A stretch of DNA of 35,048 bases from Chrysochromulina parva (Eukaryota; Haptophyta; Prymnesiales; Chrysochromulinaceae), in assembly GCA_002887195.1 (NCBI GenBank), contig PJAB01000192.1:1-35048 (forward strand). The letters are read 5' to 3'. Both the position numbers and the translations under genes were made by a program. Below the pieces are notes generated by a model. The model saw only the letters and a program-made list of their open reading frames with translations, was not told where the DNA came from and searched no databases. Position 1 is the stretch's first letter; each line of letters starts with the position of its first letter. Below are positions 19,501 to 27,530 of this stretch, piece after piece.

Positions 19501-20700
19501 TCGGAGGCGTCCGACGTGCTCGAGTACGCAGTCTACCTGGGCATGGACCTCAATATTGACCTCGACTTCCTCTGGATCGCCGACGAGGCGCTGCAAGCTG
19601 AGGATCCCGAGGGATGGGACCAGGCCGAGTCGCCCAACGGCGACATGTACTACATCCACACCATTACGCAGCAGGTGCTCTGGCAGCACCCTCTCGACTA
19701 CTCGTACCAGCAGAGGTACCTCGCGGCCAAGGGGCAGGAGCACGACGCCGACATCCTCAACCCCAAGCAGTACGGCGCTCCCAGCGCTCCCAGTGCTGGC
19801 TCCTCGATGCCAACTGCGCCGCCGCCGGCGCCCAGGGCTGCTGCGCCCGCGCCGCCCGCGCCCGTGGCACGACAGGACAGCGGCGTGCCGCTCCAGGGCG
19901 AGGCGCAGGTGCGCGCGCGACTGCAGCAGCTGCTTGGCACACGGCACACGGAGCTCAAGGCGATGCTCGTCGAGCCCTCGTGCACCCAGCGGCCGGTGCA
20001 ATGCTACGTGCTCCGCACAAAGAGCCGGCTCGGCTCCTCCAAGTTCGATTTCTACATGTCCATCTCGGCCTCCAAGGACATGTACTGCTTCACGGGCAAG
20101 AAGTCCTCGGGTGTGTACGTCATCTCGCTCGACCAGGATGGGACCAAGGCGGGCGAGAACATCATCGGGAATCTCAAGGTGGACAAGAAGGCGATGGAAT
20201 ACACGCTGTACGACGGCGGCGCGGCGCCCGGTGACAAGAAGGCGGCCGGCAAGGAGTTGCGGCGCGAGCTCATGCACGTACACTTCATTAACTCGCTGCG
20301 AAACCGTAACCCGGGCGCGATGGAGGTCGCGATGCCGGCCGTCGATGCCGACGGCGTGGCGGCACTCTTCCAGCCCCAAGTGGAAGGCAAGGATACCCTC
20401 GAGGAGCGCATCAAAATGCCCAAGCCGAGCGACGCGACTATTTTTAAGAACCGCGAGCCAAAGTGGAATGAGGAGACGCAGATCTACCAGCTCGACTTCC
20501 GTGGGCGCGCGACGCACGCCTCGTGCAAGAACATCCAACTCACCTACAAGGGCGGCGGCGAGAACGACGCGCAGATGCTCATGGGCAAGGTCGACGAGAA
20601 CAAGTTCAACGTTGACTTCAACTTCCCATTCTCCGCGATGCAGGCGTTCGCCTTCTCCCTTGTCATCTTCGATAACTCGTCCTCCTCGATGGGCATGTGA
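16533..20700 (+). CDS. Myosin heavy chain with CEP164-type WW and C-terminal Tubby domain
   Basis: Two exons, 16533-17033 and 17191-20700, give 1336 residues. The motor (about 10-680) has the P-loop GESGAGKT (97-104), switch I NDNSSRFGK (from 146), switch II DIFGFE (375-380) and LHFIRCFKPND (575-585), so it should be an active actin-based ATPase. There is no N-terminal SH3-like domain. One IQ-like motif lies at about 687-705. Two related Ala-rich units of about 55 residues follow (715-822), then a charged Glu/Lys/Arg coiled coil to about 930. Residues 931-1016 match the module at the N-terminus of CEP164: a YLGMDL-type helix, then a WW domain (EGWDQ ... YYIHT ... LWQHPLD). After a Pro/Ala linker, residues about 1101-1336 are a Tubby domain: CYVLRTKS, NIIGNL, KWNEETQIYQLDF, RATHASCKNIQL, FNFPFSAMQAFAF. 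Tubby domains bind PI(4,5)P2 and ciliary cargo. Likely role: tethering or moving membranes at the basal body or flagellum (inference). Confidence 0.93.
17034..17190 (+). other. Intron in myosin gene, GC-AG type
   Basis: 157 bp. Splicing AAG|GC at 17033/17034 to CAG|GG at 17190/17191 joins the two frames in phase and rebuilds the conserved motor segment ...RIK-GASLSTYLLEKSR. Without it, the conserved motif sits in another frame after a Pro/Ala/Arg-rich stretch with no similarity to myosin. No GT donor near 17033 gives a proper junction. Confidence 0.8.
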
Positions 20701-21544
20701 GAGGCATGTGAGAGGCTCGTAATCACTAGACGGGTGCTGCAGCGGCAGGTGAATGCGTGCGGGCGGTGGCTGGGCTCCCGCGGCGCGTTTCCGCCAGGCG
20801 CCCGGGGCGGTGCGTCCCGCCAGGCGCCCAGGGCGCGGCGATCTCAAAAGGGAGCGGCCTCTGGAGATTGGATGAGGTTTGGAGGCAGGCGCTCGTGAGC
20901 ACTTGCGCCCCCGAACGCGTCGATTTGTGGTGTGGGGGCGTGGGCAGTCTGGGCGAGGAAAGGAACGCGGCCGGGGGCGCGCTCGGAGCGAGCGACGGTG
21001 GGTGCGTGGTGAATGTGCTCAGATGCGTGTCCAGAGTCCAGTCCGGTCCGGGGGGGTGTTGAGCGGTGTGATGTGTTCGCTTGCTGTGTTAATCTATGTA
21101 TTCTGTGCGATGAGTTATACGGCCGGGTGCCCGCGCACGACAGCGCGCCGGACTGAGTGCGGAGATGATTCTCCCGCGTTGCACGGTTGGCCGCGACCGC
21201 CCCGTCACCGCGGAGGGCCGCCTCCACCCTCCTGCCCGAGCGCCTTCTCGCCGTCTGCGACCCCGCCGGGACCGCGGCGGGGACCGCGCGCTAACACTAC
21301 GGGCGCTAACAACGCTTTACAGGGTACGCGCGACATTATTTCACGAGCTCCAGCTTCCGCGTGCTGCGCCTGCGGCGTGCGGGTCGGGGGTGTGCGGGGG
21401 GCCGGGGTGCAGCCGAGGCGCATCGGGCTCATCAAGAGGCCAGCCACGCGCCCACGCCGACCCGCGGCCAGCACCACATCGCCGCATGCGCCACCGCCAT
21501 GGCCCATGAGCGCTCCCTCTGCGCTCCTATCGCTCCTATCGCTC
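20701..21544. other. Convergent intergenic region
   Basis: 844 bp between the 3' ends of the myosin and RBR genes. It contains a short direct repeat (CGCCAGGCGCCC core, near 20790-20835). A 9-bp unit CGCTCCTAT is repeated about three times up to the RBR stop codon. No convincing ORF or RNA gene. Confidence 0.6.
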
Positions 21545-22410
21545 CTATCGGTCGTGGCGCCGGCGCAGCGGCGGCGGGCAGTGCTCGATGATCACATCTT
21601 CAGTGCTGTTGCTAAAGGAACCCCATCTGAAGGGCTTGTTGCAAATGCCGCAACGCCTGCGGCGCGTGAGCGTGAGGTGAGCCAGGGAGAAGACAGGGAG
21701 GAGACAGGGAGGAGACAGGGAGGAGCGAGGGAGGAGGCCGCGTGCGCGCGCGCGGCGGGGTGCACGGCGCACATCATGATGCATCCGCCGTCCTTTTGTA
21801 TGTTGGCACCGCAGTGTGGGCAAGGCCGGCTGCCAGCCAGTCCAGCTGGGCGCAGCGGCCACCACGCGCTCACCCATCCGGCGATTATTGCACCCAAATC
21901 CCAACCGCGCTCCACCTCCCACTGGTGCTCGCACAGGAAGCACATAATTGTCCGCTGACTGTAATCGTTGTACCCAACGCCAATCGAGCACTCCGGGCAA
22001 TCAACGCACTGGAAGTTGAACCTCTGGGCCCGCTGCTCATACTCCTCTCGCTTCGCTACCTGCGCCGCAACCGTGTGAAGTGCCCTCGAGGCAAACTTTC
22101 GCACAACGCCGCTGTCGAGCATGGCGTCGCACCCCCAGCAGCAGAGCGCCGATGAGGCGCGCACGCGGCGGAGCGCGTGAATGAGCGAACGTTCCTGCGT
22201 TGAGAAAAAAAGTCGCCAACACGGAGCACAGCACCGGTGGCCGCAGGCCGAGGATTTCCTGCGTGGGTACATTCTCATGGCCAGCACATGGCTCATACAG
22301 ATCGGGCAGTAGTCGCGCTGTAGCAGGATGGGCAACCCAACGACCATCGCGAGACCGATCGCGAGAAGCATCGTGAGCCACCAGTCCTTGTCGTCCATCT
22401 TATCGTCCAT
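21545..22410 (-). CDS. RBR (RING-IBR-RING)-like E3 ubiquitin ligase, membrane-anchored
   Basis: Two exons (22410-21773 and 21656-21545) give 249 residues. A hydrophobic helix at residues 10-31 suggests a membrane anchor. RING1: C35-P-I-C38, C56-G-H58, C60 or C61, C64, then C91/C94. IBR-like Cys pairs: 135/138/141 and 157/160. RING2: CPHC (197-200), GGC210, M213-R-C215-G-I-C218, F222-R-W. By RBR family logic C210 would be the thioester-forming catalytic Cys that accepts ubiquitin from E2. RING2 is atypical: the usual HM after the catalytic Cys is MM, and the usual FCW-x-x-C end is FRWG. I start at the MDDKMDDK Met. Earlier ATGs at 22458 and 22470 lie inside a 16-bp tandem repeat. Without the intron, the frame loses the last zinc ligands. 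Confidence 0.78.
21657..21772 (-). other. Intron in RBR-like gene, GT-AG
   Basis: 116 bp, GT at 21772-21771 and AG at 21658-21657 on the minus strand. Splicing restores the RING2 C-x-x-C pair. The 3' half is a pyrimidine-rich tract made of about four imperfect 11-bp units (plus-strand GAGGAGACAGG type, about 21680-21735). Confidence 0.8.
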
Positions 22411-22472
22411 GAAAGCACGTATGCATGAAAGCACGCATAAATGAAAGCACGCATGCATGAAAGCACGCATGA
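22409..22472. repeat. 16-bp tandem repeat, four copies
   Basis: Four consecutive units of ATGAAAGCACGYATRM type at 22409-22424, 22425-22440, 22441-22456 and 22457-22472, differing at one to three positions. The first base pairs overlap the proposed start codon of the RBR-like gene, so the array sits in its 5' leader. Confidence 0.9.
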
Positions 22473-22639
22473 AAAAGCAGCCCGAAAGCAAGCAGGGGAC
22501 CACGAGAGCTCGAGCTCCTTCAAAGCGACCCTTTCACATTCACAGCCACTGTTTATAATTCGACCCCCAAGACACCGGACCGGCAGCCATTGTTTTAAAT
22601 CGACAGTGTGCCTCTGTGCCAAGATTCATGTCTATTGAA

Positions 22640-23053
22640 TTACGCCGAGCTTTTGAGGCAGCGGCGGCGCGAAGGTGGGCTGCGTGCGTCGCCTCCCACG
22701 TTCCGACGTTGGGTCGTTGGCGCGCCGGACCCGCTTCGAGCGCCATGCAGGGCGCCATGCATCCAGGGCTCCCCCGTCGTCCTCAACTGGCAAAGATCGT
22801 CGCTATCAGACGACGAGGACGAAGTGGGTGGCGCATGCGGCAATGCGAGCGAACTAAGAGCGAACGTGGTGACGTCGGCCAACCGACGTGCCTCAGCTGG
22901 CCAGGTCGGCTTCTTTGCCAGGCCTACGCCAGAGGGCCCAGGCGCTTGCGCGGCGCCCACGGAGCATCCGCTGCAGCCAGCTGGTGGGCTCTGCTGAGCC
23001 TCGCTGGGCTTTCCACAGGAAACTAGGTCAGCAAATTCAAGAGACAACCCCAT
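22640..23053 (-). CDS. Doubtful small ORF, 137 residues
   Basis: An ATG-started frame between the RBR-like and tRNA-binding-domain genes, on the same strand as both. The protein starts MGLSLEFADLV and has Ala/Pro/Gly-rich segments, a Ser-rich acidic run (SSSSSDSDD) and a basic Ser/Arg end. No domain was recognised. Third-position GC bias is weaker than in the neighbouring genes and a plus-strand ORF overlaps it, so it may be non-coding. It lies 130 bp downstream of the stop of the tRNA-binding gene and might simply be its 3' UTR. Confidence 0.25.
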   Translation of the reverse strand: MGLSLEFADLVSCGKPSEAQQSPPAGCSGCSVGAAQAPGPSGVGLAKKPTWPAEARRLADVTTFALSSLALPHAPPTSSSSSDSDDLCQLRTTGEPWMHGALHGARSGSGAPTTQRRNVGGDARSPPSRRRCLKSSA

Positions 23054-23182
23054 GCGTTCCCACGCTACAGGAGAGAACGACAGTCGGGGGCCGGGGGGTC
23101 CATCATCTCTGTCTCTCTTCTTTTCTTGTGGCGGCGGCTCGAGAAGCACCCGCCACCTTCTGACATCTCTCTGCTCCCGTGC

Positions 23183-23971
23183 TCAATTGATGGTGCCGCT
23201 CGTGACGGTGGGGCTCTTGCACGGGCCGCCGGCCACGACGAGCGTCTTGCCCGCGTGGGTGGCAACCGTGTCGACGGCGCGCAGCCCCTCAGCCGCCTTC
23301 TCCATCAGCTTCTTCTTCTTGACCGCATTGGGGCTGGCGGGCTCGACGAGCGCAGCACCCTGCTCGAGCACACGCTCGCCTGGCGCGGCGCTCTCGGGCG
23401 GCTCCACGAAGGCCACCGTCGAGCGGTCCGGGCTCGCGGCACACAGCACCATGCCGTTGGACGCGAAGCCCGCGAGCTTCGCCTCCTTGAGGTTGCAGAC
23501 GACGAGCACCTTGCGGCCGACGAGCATTTCGGCATTCGGGTAGTAGGCACGCAGGCCCGAAGCGATCTGGCGCGGCTCAGCCTCGCCCACGTCGATTTTC
23601 TCGCACCACAACTTCTCCGAGTCAGGATGCGCCCACGCCTCCACAATCTTGCCTACGCGCACGTCGAGCAACGAGAACGCGCTCTCCCCGTCCGACTCGG
23701 CGGCGGGAGGCGCGGTCGTGGCAGCTGGGACGTCGCCAGCCGCTGGAGCTGCTTCTTCTGCTTTCATCTGCACTGACGGCGCTGCAGCGGCGTAAGCGGT
23801 GGCGCCATCCGAGGAGCGCTTCACCGTGACAGTGAGCTGTTTCCCAGCCGCATCGGCGCACAGGCGCACCGTTGCACGCAATGGCAGCTGCTGCGGCAAC
23901 AGCGGGGCGGCGGCAGCGGGGAGCCGCAGCGCCGACGCAGCGCCGACGCTAAAAAGAATGGCGCGACGCAT
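23183..23971 (-). CDS. tRNA-binding (EMAP-II/Arc1p-like) domain protein, probably plastid-targeted
   Basis: 262 residues from ATG at 23971. Residues about 100-201 form an OB-fold tRNA-binding domain: FSLLDVRVGKIVEAWAHPDSEKLW, then the EKIDVGE strand, RQIASGLRAYY, VVCNLKEAKLAGFASNGMVLCA (given here only as landmarks). The family (EMAP-II, Arc1p, C-termini of some Met/Tyr-tRNA synthetases) binds tRNA elbows and helps synthetases. The N-terminus (MRRAILFSVGAASAL) is hydrophobic and followed by an Ala/Pro/Leu/Arg-rich stretch, as in a signal plus transit peptide. A short region at 43-70 and an Ala/Pro linker precede the OB fold. It is divergent from the lumen protein at 24119, with a 147-bp gap. 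Plastid location is inferred. Confidence 0.85.
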   Translation of the reverse strand: MRRAILFSVGAASALRLPAAAAPLLPQQLPLRATVRLCADAAGKQLTVTVKRSSDGATAYAAAAPSVQMKAEEAAPAAGDVPAATTAPPAAESDGESAFSLLDVRVGKIVEAWAHPDSEKLWCEKIDVGEAEPRQIASGLRAYYPNAEMLVGRKVLVVCNLKEAKLAGFASNGMVLCAASPDRSTVAFVEPPESAAPGERVLEQGAALVEPASPNAVKKKKLMEKAAEGLRAVDTVATHAGKTLVVAGGPCKSPTVTSGTIN

Positions 23972-24118
23972 TTCTGCAGAACGCGATCTGACGACGAGAT
24001 TCGAAAGGCAATTGGCGCGTCAGAAACCCGAGAGCGCGCTCGAACGTGTTGAGCGGCGTCGGTCCGCCCAATTCGACGCCCCGAGCCACATTTGCCAAGG
24101 GCTCCCAGCACCTTGCAT
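23972..24118. promoter_or_regulatory. Short divergent promoter region
   Basis: 147 bp between the ATGs of two genes that both seem to encode organelle-targeted proteins. This is a candidate bidirectional promoter. No recognised elements. Confidence 0.5.
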
Positions 24119-25147
24119 ATGCTCGCTGCCTTCGCCCTCGCGGCGCTTTTGCCAGCCACAAGCCCTCCTGTGGCACGAGCGCGAGCATACACGCGCATGT
24201 GCACAACACCGGAGCCGCACGTGCCGCTGCCGCAATCTGCCGCTCCTGCTTCCGCCACTGGTGCTCCTGCTGCCAAGAAGACGTTCAGCGACAATTGGTC
24301 TGGGGCGGGCCGCTTTGCAGATGACGAACCGCTCCCGCTCTCATTTTGGCTCCTTGGACCCTCGCCGCGTCGGGGCATCCTCACGAGCCTAGGCATCTGG
24401 GGCCTGATCGCGCCGGCGACCAATTTGTGGGGCACTGGCAGTTTCTTGCTCTCGCTGGCACCGGATGTGGCTCGCGAAGCTCAGCTGGACACCTTCTACC
24501 CGATCTCGGAGCGGCGCTTCTACCCGTACGCCCAGGGCTACCTCGACTACAGCACACCGGGCGCTTTCAAGCGCTACGTGGACGAGACCAAGCGATTCGA
24601 GTTTCGGTACCCGGCAACGTACGTGCAGGACCAAGCGATCTACATGAGGAACCTGGACGCAGCAACGTCGCGCCGCATGATGGACCCGACGCTCGCGGCC
24701 ACCGCGCAGTCGCGCACGCCATCGCGCCGTTCGCAGCAGGGTGTGGCCGTCGCCGTCGGGCCGCAGGGCGGCACGGGCGATGAGAACCTCTCTGTGGTCG
24801 TGGGGGCGCTCGCGCCGGGCTTCACTCTGCGTGGCGCACTGGGCGATCCGAAGGAGGGCGCGCAGCGGCTTCTAGAGGCGACGATCAGCAAGCAGACCGT
24901 CGTGCGCCAGACGACGCTCCTCGCCGCTGCCGAGCGTCCCTCCGCGCGCTCGGGATTGCCGCTCTATCAGTTCGAGTACCGAGTCGAGTACACGAGCGAG
25001 GCGCAGCCACCGAGCTACACTATCTGCGTGGTGGGCGCGGCGCGCGGCTCGCTGTATACGTTCGCCTCGCGTGTACCCGCCGCCGTCTGGGAGGAGCGCG
25101 CCTCAGAGCTGCGCGAGGCCGCGAGCAGCTTCGTGCTCCTCGGATAG
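24119..25147 (+). CDS. PsbP-domain thylakoid lumen protein (PPD-like)
   Basis: 342 residues from ATG at 24119. The frame extends nine codons upstream only through a TTG, which I reject as a start. The N-terminus is a signal-peptide-like hydrophobic segment (MLAAFALAALLP), then a Ser/Ala/Pro-rich transit-like region. A second hydrophobic stretch at about 87-114 ends in Ala and resembles a thylakoid-transfer signal. The rest (about 140-342) fits the PsbP family: FKRYVDETKRFEFRYP, ENLSVVVGALAPG, LGDPKEGAQRLL, then LLAAAERP, YQFEYRVEY, GSLYTFASRVP and a C-terminal helix ending SSFVLLG. PsbP-like and PPD proteins sit in the lumen and support photosystem II or other thylakoid complexes. Which paralogue this is cannot be told by eye. 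Confidence 0.85.
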   Translation: MLAAFALAALLPATSPPVARARAYTRMCTTPEPHVPLPQSAAPASATGAPAAKKTFSDNWSGAGRFADDEPLPLSFWLLGPSPRRGILTSLGIWGLIAPATNLWGTGSFLLSLAPDVAREAQLDTFYPISERRFYPYAQGYLDYSTPGAFKRYVDETKRFEFRYPATYVQDQAIYMRNLDAATSRRMMDPTLAATAQSRTPSRRSQQGVAVAVGPQGGTGDENLSVVVGALAPGFTLRGALGDPKEGAQRLLEATISKQTVVRQTTLLAAAERPSARSGLPLYQFEYRVEYTSEAQPPSYTICVVGAARGSLYTFASRVPAAVWEERASELREAASSFVLLG

Positions 25148-25732
25148 CATACGCGCCCCACGGCGACATGCACGGCGGACGACGCCCGGGCACGCGGATT
25201 GGATGCAACTCAATGCGCGGCGTGCTCGAAGTCAGTGCAAGTGTCCGGGACGTTCACTTTTTTAGAGGCTTATCAACACCACCGTCGTCTGTGGGCCTCC
25301 TAGGGCACCTTGAGGCATAAATTCTGATCATTCGCACACAATCCACTGCAATCCACTCACCGCCTGGATACGCCGAAACCGGTCGAGTGACGAGGCAGCT
25401 CACACGTCCCGAACCCGCAGCCCTTCTCCAGACTCCAGGATTCGATTGCCGATCGGCGGGCGCCTGCGCGTGTGAGAAGCGAGAGCGTAGCGAGAGAGTA
25501 GATCTCCGAGTCGGAGTCCTAAGGGGGCACACTGGACATGAGACCGTAGTACGACGGCGAGGGCCACCCTACGCAGTGCACGCCAAGAGCGTGACGCGCA
25601 GCGTTCCCGGGCGGCCACGACAGCGGTCGAGCCGGCGTCTCGTGGAGCGCGCGGGCTTCACTCAGGAATCAGGCACTTCCTTCGGACGCCTCCCCTCGAC
25701 CATAGCGAGGCCTGAGGGTGAGCACTCATAAC
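25148..25732. other. Convergent intergenic region
   Basis: 585 bp between the 3' ends of the PsbP-like gene and the HTTM-like gene. No gene, tRNA or clear repeat, apart from a short doubled CAATCCACT near 25340-25360. Confidence 0.6.
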
Positions 25733-27394
25733 TTACGGGCCGAAGCACACAAGTTCGCCCTCCCACTTGTGCGCGTCGTCAACGATCGGGTACGGCTGCT
25801 GGATGAGCGTCTTGGATGCCCAGTACGACGGGGGAGGCTGCAGCGGCAGTTCATCCGCCGCACACGGGCACGGTATGAGCTCGAGCGGCCCACAGCCCAC
25901 CGTGCATGAGCGCTTACCCTTGCCATCCTCTTTGAGCGTCACGGTGCGACCGAGCGAATCGCGCCGCCAACGCTCGTCGCCGCCAGTGGCGTCGAGGAGC
26001 GTGTATGTGATCTCGAACTTCTCGCCAGTGGCGCGCGCCTCAGCGAGCAGACGTTTCATCTCAAGCGCGGTCACGGTGTACCGATGGAATGCGGCATGGG
26101 CAGGGGCGAATGCTGGCCCGAGGATTCGCGCCTTCATCGCATTAAACATATGTGCCGAGTGGCCAGCATCGGCGAGCAACGAGAGTTCCTCCGGAGCGAT
26201 CTGCGAGGTGACCTCCCCGGGGTAGATCGAGTTGATGTATGCCGACGATGACTGCTCGACGCGCACGAGCTGCGTCGCCTCAGGCCACACATGGCCGATC
26301 AGCCCCGTCGGCAGGAAAAGGTGGTTGGTGCCCGCGTACATTCTGAGGTTGGAATACATGTTGCATGCACCGAGGTCGTGAATCCCGAGGAGCGGACCAC
26401 CAAAGGCGTAAGCGAGAGCGAGTAGCACGAGTGCTGGGCGCAGCCCGCGCGCCAGTGACTTCGTAGTCGGAGTCGGCATGTTCGCGACGTCGCTGTACAT
26501 CGCCCGGGCTATCAGGACCGCGAGGCAAGTGTACGTACCCACCCACCAGTCGAGCTCCGCTCCGAGGGCCGTTGGCGGGAAGGCAAGCGCTCGCCGGTAG
26601 CAGATGCCCATGCACAGGCTCGCGAGGAGCATGCCGATGGCGGGAGTGGCGAGGTACTGGCCAATGCCGCTGCCACTCGCACCCATCTCATTCCATGCAC
26701 GCGCGACGGCGGCGGACTCCGTGATAAGCAGACGAACGACGCACGTCAGGGAGAAGGGCGTCGCGTTGTTGGGCGGCGGCGTGAGAGCGATGCCCAGGTG
26801 AAGCAAGAGCGCGGATAGCACGCCGATGCGCACGGCAGCACGTGACGGGAGCAGTAGGAGAATGCCAATGGTCAACTCTCCCAGAATCGTCACGCCTGGC
26901 GCGAGCAGCGCAAGCTGCGAGGCGCGAAGCGGCGGCGGCGTGTAACCAAGAGTTTGGAGCAGCGTGAGCACAAAAATGGGCGCGCATGAAGTGCGGGCGT
27001 CGAGAAACGAAGTATTGACCTTCCACACGCCTGCCGCGAGGTAGAAGATGGCGAGCTGCTGTCGTGCGGTGGTGGCCCACCAGGCTGCAAGCGAGTCGGC
27101 GTGCGAGTCGGCCGAAAGACCGCGCACCAATGCGAGGTAGCCTACGCACAAGAGCAGCCCACCATCAACTTGGAGGCACCAGTAATAGCTGTCCCACATG
27201 ACGGGCATGATAGACAGCGTATCTGCAAGCCGCACAGCCAGTGCGAGAGCAAACGTCTTAGGGGCAGGCCGTGCTGAGCTCGCAAGGACGATGAGCCAGG
27301 AAAGAGTCTTCCATAGTGGCGAGGCGGGTATGTACCAAAGTTTCAAAGCCTCATGAAGGCACCAGGCCCGCGTGGCGATCGCGAAGGCCCGCAT
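25733..27394 (-). CDS. HTTM-like multi-pass membrane protein with soluble C-terminal domain
   Basis: 553 residues from ATG at 27394. About the first 350 residues hold eight or so hydrophobic helices, for example LSWLIVLASSA, LLLCVGYLALVRGL, ILGELTIGILLLL and LVLLALAYAFGG. The segment QQLAIFYLAAGVWKVN followed by SFLD resembles the conserved helix of HTTM-domain proteins, the bacterial and algal relatives of vitamin K-dependent gamma-carboxylase. The last about 190 residues are hydrophilic and include an MYSNLRMYAGTNHLFLP stretch and a Cys-rich piece near the end (CTVGCGPLELIPCPC). I see no proof of carboxylase activity. The gene is co-directional with the methyltransferase upstream, 136 bp apart. 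The call is a fold-level resemblance. Confidence 0.6.
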   Translation of the reverse strand: MRAFAIATRAWCLHEALKLWYIPASPLWKTLSWLIVLASSARPAPKTFALALAVRLADTLSIMPVMWDSYYWCLQVDGGLLLCVGYLALVRGLSADSHADSLAAWWATTARQQLAIFYLAAGVWKVNTSFLDARTSCAPIFVLTLLQTLGYTPPPLRASQLALLAPGVTILGELTIGILLLLPSRAAVRIGVLSALLLHLGIALTPPPNNATPFSLTCVVRLLITESAAVARAWNEMGASGSGIGQYLATPAIGMLLASLCMGICYRRALAFPPTALGAELDWWVGTYTCLAVLIARAMYSDVANMPTPTTKSLARGLRPALVLLALAYAFGGPLLGIHDLGACNMYSNLRMYAGTNHLFLPTGLIGHVWPEATQLVRVEQSSSAYINSIYPGEVTSQIAPEELSLLADAGHSAHMFNAMKARILGPAFAPAHAAFHRYTVTALEMKRLLAEARATGEKFEITYTLLDATGGDERWRRDSLGRTVTLKEDGKGKRSCTVGCGPLELIPCPCAADELPLQPPPSYWASKTLIQQPYPIVDDAHKWEGELVCFGP

Positions 27395-27530
27395 GTTTCC
27401 CTGTCCTTCAAAGCTTTCTGTACCCCTCTCTCACAGACAGTCGGCTCTTTTTCAAGATGGACTAAACACGGAAACGCAAGCACCTGCACAAACTTTCATG
27501 AACTTCTTGAGTACGGACTCCTGAGACCCT

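Noticed and set aside
19144..20847. Minus-strand 567-residue ORF
   Set aside because: Antisense to the WW-Tubby part of the myosin; Leu/Arg/His-rich and without motifs.
25430..25470. GATTCGAT-like T-loop suggesting a tRNA
   Set aside because: No matching acceptor or anticodon stem could be built around it.
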